64,000 nucleotides of DNA from Saprospiraceae bacterium (GTDB taxonomy: Bacteria > Bacteroidota > Bacteroidia > Chitinophagales > Saprospiraceae). The translations under genes were made by a program, and so were the position numbers. This document shows, piece by piece, positions 9,901 through 16,512 of the stretch. Below the pieces are notes generated by a model. That model worked only from the letters and a program-made list of their open reading frames with translations, had not been told where the DNA came from and did not search any database. How positions within the stretch are numbered: the stretch's first letter is position 1; each line of letters starts with the position of its first letter. The DNA lies in contig JADLHA010000048.1 in NCBI GenBank assembly GCA_020848995.1, forward strand, positions 62,001 through 126,000. Reading direction: 5' to 3'.

Positions 9901-10624
9901 GATATTTTGGGCGGCTCGGTTTGGAATTGGCTGTATCGGCACCGGCAAAAGGCGCGCATAGCGAGTACACGATCGAATCGCCCTCGGCGTCGGTTGCACT
10001 TTGATCCGATACGATCGGCCTGTCGCCACAGATGTAGATGGGCGGGAATGGTTTGAATTTGGGAGAGGAGTTGCAATACCTGAGTGCATCTTCCGAGATC
10101 ACAACGCTGTAAGTTGCACCGATGAGCTCAGGATCCGTTATGTTGGTGATGGTTTTATTCCGGCAGCAGCGCTGGTAAGCAAGGATGTATCCGCCTTTTA
10201 AAAAAGGCAATTCAACCTTGCCTCGATAGGTCGTTGTGTGAACACACACATCGCCTCCGACCACTTCGCATTCTGTTTTTAAAATTTCATTCAGGGTATC
10301 ATCCTTGCGGAACTCCAGAAGCAACAGGCTAAAATCACTGCGGGTCCGGATGATGGATCCCTCACCGTCGAATATGCCAATATGGGCAGGGTCGTCGAAT
10401 TCTGCCTCAGGACTTCCGTTAAAACAATCCCTGCGCAGGGTAAGGGTGATTTCATAGACCTGTCCGCCCAGACACCGGTATGTCATTTCGCCACCGACGA
10501 TGTGGCTCGCACCGGCCTCGCCTGACCAAAAGAACGTGGCGAGCAATGCCAAGGCTGCAACTGTATACTTATGCACAGTTTGCTTGGGCAGAATTTTCTG
10601 AAAGTTATTGGTTGACATTCTCAT
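6968..10624 (-). CDS. Giant PKD/Ig-repeat surface protein with T9SS type B C-terminal domain
   Basis: A complete 1218-residue secreted protein. The N-terminal signal ends around residue 39, before ASHIVGGE, and is followed by a conserved domain of about 300 residues containing YQRCCRNKT. PKD domains (for example YLWDFGDGEFS) and other Ig-like repeats fill the middle. The last 90 residues or so (VYLPNIFSPNGDGENDLL, YDRWGEKVF, PADVYGYYF) are the gliding-motility-associated C-terminal domain, the T9SS type B signal found on SprB-like adhesins. The first ATG (10624) lies inside the end of the upstream gene. A second in-frame ATG at 10618 has an AAGGAG nine bases before it and may be the real start. 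Third gene of triad 2; paralogue at 1-3363. Confidence 0.92.
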   Translation of the reverse strand: MRMSTNNFQKILPKQTVHKYTVAALALLATFFWSGEAGASHIVGGEMTYRCLGGQVYEITLTLRRDCFNGSPEAEFDDPAHIGIFDGEGSIIRTRSDFSLLLLEFRKDDTLNEILKTECEVVGGDVCVHTTTYRGKVELPFLKGGYILAYQRCCRNKTITNITDPELIGATYSVVISEDALRYCNSSPKFKPFPPIYICGDRPIVSDQSATDAEGDSIVYSLCAPFAGADTANSKPSRPKYPFPEVQYKAPFGLLDLLGGTPPLRIDQYTGLLTGQPNAIGQYLVGICISEYRHGKLLSRVRRDFQYNVRFCTTNPVSNFEADNTVLCVGDSTVKFTNNSINARDYTWIFNFPDTAYTSKETHPEFTFPGPGKYRVALVANRAKECIDTNYKDIFIYGEGYLKARFVASYETCRDSIELAISDLSSDSLLKIENWNWSARLNNKIITSTQQHPKFVFQDTGTVTISLTIHSEGGCEAYFEQDFVLHRLKPEFVLDKIPICIGESTRLILNPDNRFSYQWSPAEGLDCTGCPNPLATPTRDTWYRLVLTDGNCTVEDSVFVMVSTLLNLQIAADTVLCSEEIELQANGGVESTIEWSDKSDFSNILSSGDFKLKATVRDSAIFYVRGKSAFNCPGGDSIIVYNRQVRFNPTLDSARICQQDSFELRVVNHVPSQNILYQWEPAHFILEGQGSDQVKIALPDCGDFPVVVSAINQYQCTGSDTVMVHSVCKPDVGFRVEKNCDNTLVSFTNESAPGSYLWDFGDGEFSSEMSPVHLYAKPGRYTVRLRVNSECSNELDSTLDIGLIMVELQDRVVSCNGKPVPLNPNANASYNYVWTPAEGLDDPTSPNPTAKVSATKTYKVRVFDKDIPDCFIDREVTVFVPPPIGLRVNSDTILCYTDTLLLKATTDTVVPSIEWTDQIGILLGRGYQLEQVFPDSGWVFAYATDKYGCGDVDSFRVITSHPQYRIEGDRLRCANQDGTIEFINLNAHRYTYFWTDNNGNKSIVTEENRPWIKIRPKDTTIYQVNFVNEYGCAYSDTFRVNISQFDPPLEAWADPPKIYLGQSTQLHVTPGHQNYNWVIPTALTCTMCPDPIANPQRSILYQVTATNKDGCIGYADVSVIVILPKCNEEDVYLPNIFSPNGDGENDLLRIRSNFLESVEMYVYDRWGEKVFETKDLQQWWDGTFRGSKLPADVYGYYFVATCTDGQKYAQKGNVTLLR

Positions 10625-13064
10625 CTACTCCTTTTAAAATTTCCAAAATCTCCACCCGACGTTCATAGGCCGCCTTGAGGCTGTATACCGAATTTCTCGT
10701 ATCCAACAGGTCGTCACTCACATCTGACGATGCTTTGGATTCGCCAAATGGAATTTCCTTTATTTGAAATTCCCCTCCGGTGATGTAGTCGTGGAGTCCT
10801 TTGCCGCTGTAGCGATCAAATTCATTTCTTACGCTGGTTACGCGCCTGGAGGACAGCAATTGGTTGTAATCCGATTTCGCGCGAGGCGAGGCATATCCCT
10901 TTAAAAAAATATCGATTTCGTGACCCTCCTCCAAAATGATGATGAGCTTTTCCATAAAGACGACCAATTTTTCGGCATTGGATTTTACGCTCTGCTCAAA
11001 AAATGTATCGATTTCCCGCATGGCTTTGTCGCGGGCAGTTGCACGCAACCCGCGCGTGAATTCAGAAATGTAGGTTGCCTTGCGTGAATAGTAATCTTTG
11101 TAAATATCCAGAAAGCCTACACTGGTGCTGTCGGATTCCGATCTCGGGTCCGGCATGTCGTTTTCGAAGAATAAACGAATGGGGAGCAGTTTGCGCAATT
11201 CGGCAATCGCAGTTAGTTCCAGGTACAAATTGCGTTTGAGAACGGGTTCAAGCGCAGTTTCCATCGGTGAAATGAGGAATTCGGCACTTTCGTATTTTGG
11301 TTTGTGTGCACGCAGTCCTAAGTTTTTGCCTTTCGGAAAAACGAAATTGAAATCATTGGTGTCTGCATTTGTTACCTTGGCCATCAGGGTATCTGCATCG
11401 AGATCCCACAACTCAACGGTGGCGCCTTTTAAAATGGCATTGGTCGTGCGCTCAAATGTTTGTGCATTGAGGTTTTTTAGTTCAGTAAGATACAACTGGC
11501 GGGTAATGTCTTCCAGGTTTTCAAGGTCCACCGTGTTGCAGAAGGTTGTATCGGGCATCCATCCGGGTTTGCTGCCTATGATGCGATACCTGCGTTCTAC
11601 AACGACCTTTGTGGGATAGTCTGCTCCGCCATCCTGTTGTCCTGAGTATACTGCTGAATCGCCTTCGGTGATGTCTTCAATTTGCAACCTGACACCAAAA
11701 AGAGCGGATGAATCATAGCGGTCTAAGGTGCGGACGAGCAGGTTTAGAGTCGCCGGTGTAAATTTGATTTTGTAAATATCGTAGCAGCATGCCTGGAGCG
11801 ATTCATCCAAAAACTTGGAGGCGGGTTTATTGGAAACGAGATATCCCTTGCGGCGCCCATCGTCTTCCTTGTAGTAAAGGTCATCATAACTGCTATTGAT
11901 TGAGGGCCCCAGGTTGATGACTTGATTGGCCTCTTTACCGCGATACGCATAGCGGTATACATCGTAACCACCAAAACCAATGTGTCCTTCACTGCTAAAG
12001 TATAGCGCTTGCGATTTTCTATTGAAGTGGGGACTAACTTCATTGTCAGAGGTATTGATGTATTCCAGGTTTTCCGCCATGGAGGGAAATTCGCCACTGC
12101 TGATCAGGGTGGAATAAAGATCGAATCCGCCTTTTCCTCCCGGCCTGTTGCTGACAAAATATAATTTATCGAGCCCGGTTTCCGGATCAATGCTTGCGTG
12201 TGGTTGGGTAGATGAGTATTTTGAAAGGTTTACCGGCTCAGGTAATTTAATGCGGGGTCCCCAGGTGCCTTGATCATTTTTGAATTTCACATAGATCTGA
12301 CAGTGCAGCCGGTCGATTCCTTTCTCGTAGCTGCAAATGGAAAAATACACTTTTGTGCCATCAGGACTAAACGAAGGATGCACCATATGCACTCCTTTCT
12401 CAATAAAATCATTGTCGACTTCCAAAACTTGTAACTTGTCTTCGTCGTATTTGAGAATGGTTCCTGAGTTTCGTTGAACTTCTTCCCCCTTTTGCTTTGG
12501 TTCAAGAACGTTTTGGGAAGAAATGTACAGCTCTCCGTTTGCAAAGACCGGATTGAATTCATTCTGTGGAGAGTTGACCCTTTCGTCCAGTCTCTTTACC
12601 GCAATCAGCGGGTCTTTGTTTTTAAGCTGTGTTTTGGCCCAGTGTATGGAGGCAATTCTGGTCTCTATCCGATTGCGCATCTCTGGGTCTTCTTCCATGT
12701 TGACCTGGAAAGATTTATAATAGATCAATGCTTCCCCGTAAAATCCCTGCCGGAATAGGGCTTCTCCCAAATAAAATTCAACCAGGGGATGTCTTTGCAC
12801 AATTTCCTTGTTGACGATGAATTTGTAATGGCGTGCGGCCTGTGCGAAAGCGTTTAATTTCAGGGCGGCAAATCCCGCCAACATGTGCAGTGAGTCGGTC
12901 TCCTGGTTGTAGCTGAGCGCGATGTTCAGATCGTGGTAGGCGGCGTAGTAATCCTCCCTGGCAAGATAGCCCGCAATGCTCTGCTGGTATTGCTTGAACG
13001 ATTGCCCATACACAGAGACCAGGAAAAGGAAACTTATGATTGAGGTTTGAATCAGCGTTCTCAT
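10605..13064 (-). CDS. PorE-like TPR / PD40 propeller / OmpA-family protein
   Basis: An 819-residue envelope protein with the same order of parts as the one at 3363-5783: signal peptide (cleavage near SVYGQS), TPR-like helices to about 170, PD40 propeller (SNRPGGKGGFDLYS, EGHIGFGGYDVY) to about 430, regulatory-like beta domains, and an OmpA-like C-terminal domain after LPIRLFFENDMPDPRS. The last part ends in YERRVEILEI. Here too the loop that normally carries the diaminopimelate-binding aspartate reads GYASPRAKS, while LSSRR is kept. The two sequences are clearly related but far from identical, so the duplication is not recent. It overlaps the surface-protein gene by 20 bases and follows the PorP gene after 9 bases. 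Confidence 0.85.
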   Translation of the reverse strand: MRTLIQTSIISFLFLVSVYGQSFKQYQQSIAGYLAREDYYAAYHDLNIALSYNQETDSLHMLAGFAALKLNAFAQAARHYKFIVNKEIVQRHPLVEFYLGEALFRQGFYGEALIYYKSFQVNMEEDPEMRNRIETRIASIHWAKTQLKNKDPLIAVKRLDERVNSPQNEFNPVFANGELYISSQNVLEPKQKGEEVQRNSGTILKYDEDKLQVLEVDNDFIEKGVHMVHPSFSPDGTKVYFSICSYEKGIDRLHCQIYVKFKNDQGTWGPRIKLPEPVNLSKYSSTQPHASIDPETGLDKLYFVSNRPGGKGGFDLYSTLISSGEFPSMAENLEYINTSDNEVSPHFNRKSQALYFSSEGHIGFGGYDVYRYAYRGKEANQVINLGPSINSSYDDLYYKEDDGRRKGYLVSNKPASKFLDESLQACCYDIYKIKFTPATLNLLVRTLDRYDSSALFGVRLQIEDITEGDSAVYSGQQDGGADYPTKVVVERRYRIIGSKPGWMPDTTFCNTVDLENLEDITRQLYLTELKNLNAQTFERTTNAILKGATVELWDLDADTLMAKVTNADTNDFNFVFPKGKNLGLRAHKPKYESAEFLISPMETALEPVLKRNLYLELTAIAELRKLLPIRLFFENDMPDPRSESDSTSVGFLDIYKDYYSRKATYISEFTRGLRATARDKAMREIDTFFEQSVKSNAEKLVVFMEKLIIILEEGHEIDIFLKGYASPRAKSDYNQLLSSRRVTSVRNEFDRYSGKGLHDYITGGEFQIKEIPFGESKASSDVSDDLLDTRNSVYSLKAAYERRVEILEILKGVDENVNQ

Positions 13065-13073
13065 CTTGTGGAT

Positions 13074-14090
13074 TTAGTAAAGGGGACATTTTTTATAAAT
13101 GCCCACGGGATCTACAATCCTGAATAGATACTGCACTCCCAGCTCTAATCCACCACGTTGATTGGTTGCGGTACGGAACCCGGAGGTGTTGATGTCGTAA
13201 CTGGCCAGTGCAAGCCAGTTCTTGTATTGGAAGCCCAACATGGGGTAAAATGCATCATCCAGTCGAACGCCACAACCCGCCAGCAAATTGAACCGGATGC
13301 CGGGATTGCGGTCGAGGTAAAAGCGAAGCAACGCGCTTCCGGTTCGCTCCCGGTAAGGTTTTTGTTCCTGGTACTGCCCAAACAGCTCTAGATCCATGAC
13401 TTTGCCAATCCCAATGCTCAAGGCCGCATGATACACGGGACGAACCGGCAGGCTGGTCGTTGCATAAGTTGGACCGTAAAACTGCTGCTTGGGTTGGAGT
13501 AGGTGAAAGAAGGCACCCCCTATTTCGAGGTAGGTTCTGCCAGATCGCGCATAGCGATAAGTAAGCCCGGCGGCGAGATCAGCGTAAAAACTGCCCGTAA
13601 CTTCAAAAGTCTCCCTGGACGGAAGGTCCTTTTTGTACCGCTCCCCGTCCCACTGGTTATCCCATTTTAGTTTTTCTTCAGACAGGCGTCTTTGGCCTAT
13701 GGAAGGACTTAGCCCGATGCGGAAGCGGTGCTGCACATTGACTGAAAATCCGTAATTCAGGGATGCATTTAAGGAGGTCAGACTCAACTTTGAATCCCCT
13801 GCTTTGTCGTAATCCAGGCCGATCCCCACGCCGATAAAATCCTTCCCCGCACCAAGTTTGAGCGGGCTGTCGTAATAGAGGCTCATGCTCAAATAGGGCA
13901 CCGGCACGGTGTTCCATTGACTGCGGTAGCTGGCTGTTACGCGATGCTTGCCATGGTATGAACCCGCATGGGCTGGGTTTTGCCCCTGATAGTGCAGAAA
14001 ATTCTGTGAGTAGTGGATGTCTTGTGAGAAAAGGGGCCCCGCAAACGACAGCCAAACTGCAATTATAAGATACGCATGCCTCTTTAGCAT
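13074..14090 (-). CDS. PorP/SprF family type IX secretion outer-membrane protein
   Basis: Second PorP/SprF barrel of the window. The ATG at 14090 (MLKRHAYLIIAVW) begins a clean signal peptide ending near PLFSQ, followed by the family start DIHYSQNFLHYQGQNPAHAG; the only upstream alternative is TTG at 14099. Strand-like repeats and a C-terminal GVQYLFRI segment complete the barrel. It is expected to sit in the outer membrane and to serve export or retention of the type B cargo encoded two genes downstream. First gene of triad 2, divergent from nnr. No perfect TAnnTTTG box was found ahead of it; the nearest is an imperfect TATTATTG about 30 bases upstream. Confidence 0.9.
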   Translation of the reverse strand: MLKRHAYLIIAVWLSFAGPLFSQDIHYSQNFLHYQGQNPAHAGSYHGKHRVTASYRSQWNTVPVPYLSMSLYYDSPLKLGAGKDFIGVGIGLDYDKAGDSKLSLTSLNASLNYGFSVNVQHRFRIGLSPSIGQRRLSEEKLKWDNQWDGERYKKDLPSRETFEVTGSFYADLAAGLTYRYARSGRTYLEIGGAFFHLLQPKQQFYGPTYATTSLPVRPVYHAALSIGIGKVMDLELFGQYQEQKPYRERTGSALLRFYLDRNPGIRFNLLAGCGVRLDDAFYPMLGFQYKNWLALASYDINTSGFRTATNQRGGLELGVQYLFRIVDPVGIYKKCPLY

Positions 14091-14226
14091 ATGCTCCAAT
14101 CGGTTTTACAATAATAAAGGAAGGTGAATGTTGAAAATGCGGAAACGCCTGGGAAAAGCGAAAGGAAAAGCAATTTTAGCAAGTTTTCCGCAAATATTCA
14201 AACCTTAGCCGGATATTTTTTGAATT

Positions 14227-14248
14227 ATATTAAAAAAATTTTTAATAT
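14227..14248. repeat. AT-only palindrome between divergent genes
   Basis: A perfect 10-base inverted repeat with a 2-base centre (ATATTAAAAA, AA, TTTTTAATAT) lies in the 227-base gap between the divergent PorP and nnr genes. It is made only of A and T and contains A-tract/T-tract runs that would bend or open the helix. It could be a regulator site, an upstream promoter element or simply AT-rich spacer. Nothing else was recognised in this gap. Confidence 0.5.
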
Positions 14249-14317
14249 TTTGAAAATTGCGAACAGCTTTTCCCCGAAAGAAGGCCGTTCCGCACCTATT
14301 TTTTCTAACATTGTGAT

Positions 14318-15802
14318 ATGTTGCCCGTTTACCCGATTCCTGTGATGCGGCTGTGGGATGCTTACACTATTGAAAATGAGCCTATTGGATCATGTGAGCT
14401 CATGGAAAGGGCAGCCTTGGCTTGTTCCCGGCGCATTGCCGAACGATTCGATCGTGCCCATGAGTTCCTCGTTTGTTGTGGCAATGGTAACAATGGTGGG
14501 GATGGACTGGTCGTTGCCCGCCATTTGTTTCAGGAGGGTTACCGGGTACTCGTCTGCAAGGTGACTTGCCGGGCCTCCCCCACTTCTGAGAACGCCAATG
14601 CCTTAGATCGTCTCTCTTCTGCCGGATTTTCAGATTTCGTCTCAATCGCTGAGATTCCTGAGCTGCTTACAGGGGGCAGATCCTGGGTGGTCATTGATGC
14701 CATCCTTGGTTCGGGTCTGCAAAGGCCTCCTGATGGAGAAGTGCTCACCGCCATTCAAGTCGTGAATGCCTCCCGGGCCACCGTGGTCGCAATTGATATG
14801 CCTTCCGGAATGTTTGCTGACGCCCTGACACCTCACGAACACGCTCATGCAGACCTTACGCTGAGCCTGCACGCCCCAAAGCTCTCGCAATTGATTGACC
14901 CTGCAGGCACTTCCTGCGGTCAGACCGAGGTGATTCCCATTGGTTTGATGGAGGAATTTTATAAAGTGCAGGTACCTGATGACTGGTATGTCGGCTTACA
15001 TGACATCAGGGGAATTCACCGTCCCAGGTCAGCCTTTTCCTCCAAACATCAGTTTGGTCATTTGTTGTGTATCGGAGGGGCAAGGGGTATGACAGGGGCC
15101 ATCATTTTGGCATCCCGCGCAGCTATTCGCATGGGAGCCGGGCGATGCACCATCGCCAGCGAACAGGATAACCGCTACATTGTGCAAACGGCCGTTCCGG
15201 AAGCCATGTTTGTCGACTTGGAAACAGTCGAATTCAACAAGTATCAGTCGATTGCACTTGGCCCTGGTCTCGGCCACTCTACTGCCGCTGCCGCACGGGT
15301 ACGCCGTTGTCTCGAGTCGTTTCGCGGCCCCCTGGTTCTCGATGCCGATGCCCTGAATTGCGTGGCAAGCCAGAAAATGACCAAGCTTTTGGGGAGGAAT
15401 TGCATCATTACGCCGCATCGGGCAGAATTTGACCGCTTGTTTGGAAATCACACTTCTGACTTCGAGCGACTGGAGACAGCAAAAAGGTGCGCAGTGGAAT
15501 TGGGCTGTACCATCGTTTTTAAATCGCATTACACAGTAGTGATTCCGGCCAGTGGCATGCGCTATTTCAATGCTTCCGGTAATGCGGGGCTTGCCAAGGG
15601 CGGAACCGGCGACGTGCTGTGTGGTATGATCGCTTCGCTGTGTGCCCAGGCCTATGAGCCTTTGGAAGCTTGCCAGCTTGCCGTCTTCCTGCATGGCTAT
15701 AGTGCCGACCTTCTTGCTGAACGTATGGCTTTAGAAGGCATTGGCCCTCTGGATCTGATTGACCATTTGCCCTTAGCGTTTAAAAAGATGTTGTCCGAAT
15801 GA
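14318..15802 (+). CDS. nnr: Bifunctional NAD(P)H-hydrate epimerase / ADP-dependent dehydratase
   Basis: This cytosolic repair enzyme restores NADH and NADPH from their hydrated forms. The N-terminal YjeF domain (about 1-215) interconverts the R and S hydrates; the C-terminal carbohydrate-kinase-like domain (about 225-494) removes water from the S form using ADP. Visible motifs are GNGNNGGDGL and VIDAILGSGL in the epimerase, and ALGPGLG, LDADALN, TPHRAEF and GGTGDVL (about 427-433) in the dehydratase. The 494-residue length fits the fused bacterial enzyme. A second start at 14345 would remove nine residues. Its stop overlaps the sirtuin start as ATGA, so the two NAD-related genes are probably co-translated. 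Confidence 0.93.
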   Translation: MLPVYPIPVMRLWDAYTIENEPIGSCELMERAALACSRRIAERFDRAHEFLVCCGNGNNGGDGLVVARHLFQEGYRVLVCKVTCRASPTSENANALDRLSSAGFSDFVSIAEIPELLTGGRSWVVIDAILGSGLQRPPDGEVLTAIQVVNASRATVVAIDMPSGMFADALTPHEHAHADLTLSLHAPKLSQLIDPAGTSCGQTEVIPIGLMEEFYKVQVPDDWYVGLHDIRGIHRPRSAFSSKHQFGHLLCIGGARGMTGAIILASRAAIRMGAGRCTIASEQDNRYIVQTAVPEAMFVDLETVEFNKYQSIALGPGLGHSTAAAARVRRCLESFRGPLVLDADALNCVASQKMTKLLGRNCIITPHRAEFDRLFGNHTSDFERLETAKRCAVELGCTIVFKSHYTVVIPASGMRYFNASGNAGLAKGGTGDVLCGMIASLCAQAYEPLEACQLAVFLHGYSADLLAERMALEGIGPLDLIDHLPLAFKKMLSE

Positions 15803-16512
15803 CAAGGATCGCTGTGCTATCGGGTGCCGGGATCAGCGCCGAGAGCGGCATTCAAACGTTTCGCGATGCAAAGGGTTTGTGGGAGGGTCACCGGATCGAA
15901 GAGGTTGCTACCCCTGAGGCCTTTGAAATCAATCCTGCCCGGGTTCTGGCATTTTACAACCAGCGAAGGCGCCAGCTTCTCCAGTGCATTCCAAATGCTG
16001 CCCACAGGATCCTTGCTGAATTTGAGTCTGCATTCGACGTCCACATTGTAACCCAAAATGTCGATGACCTGCACGAACGCGCCGGAAGCAGCCATGTCTT
16101 GCATTTGCATGGGGAGCTGCTGAAAGTCAGAAGTACGGGTTACCCTGAGCTGGTTTACACCTGGACGCGAGATCTGGTGATTGGGGATTGCTGTGAGCGT
16201 GGGTGCCAGCTCAGGCCTCACATCGTTTGGTTTGGGGAAGAGGTGCCCAATATTGGAGAAGCTTCGGAAATAATTGCTGGAGCAGATGTGCTCATCGTCA
16301 TCGGAACATCGCTGCTGGTTCACCCTGCCGCCGGACTCTTATACTTTATCCGCCAGGGAGCAGAAATCGTTTACATCGATCCCAGGCCGGGACAACTTCG
16401 TGCAACAGGGCTTGGTGCTCCTGTACGCATTTTGGCGATGGGTGCGTCCGAAGGAATGGAGTTGCTGAAACGGGAATGGTTGGAAAAAAACGGTACTGAA
16501 GCCAAGGATTAA
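15799..16512 (+). CDS. cobB: SIR2-family NAD-dependent protein deacylase (class III sirtuin)
   Basis: This enzyme removes acyl groups from lysines, consuming NAD and releasing nicotinamide. It has the Rossmann motif GAGISAESGI (about 9-18), NVDDLHERAG, catalytic His104 in LHLHGE, LRPHIVWFGE and VIGTSLLVHPAA. Tyr53 and Arg56 (YNQR) are the pair that recognises malonyl- and succinyl-lysine in class III sirtuins such as SIRT5 and CobB, so desuccinylation is a likely activity. The first zinc cysteine pair is replaced (KVRSTG) and only the second region keeps cysteines (DCCERGC), so a structural zinc may be absent. It overlaps nnr by 4 bases, and its TAA is shared with the convergent gene's stop (TTAA, 16509-16512). 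Confidence 0.9.
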   Translation: MTRIAVLSGAGISAESGIQTFRDAKGLWEGHRIEEVATPEAFEINPARVLAFYNQRRRQLLQCIPNAAHRILAEFESAFDVHIVTQNVDDLHERAGSSHVLHLHGELLKVRSTGYPELVYTWTRDLVIGDCCERGCQLRPHIVWFGEEVPNIGEASEIIAGADVLIVIGTSLLVHPAAGLLYFIRQGAEIVYIDPRPGQLRATGLGAPVRILAMGASEGMELLKREWLEKNGTEAKD

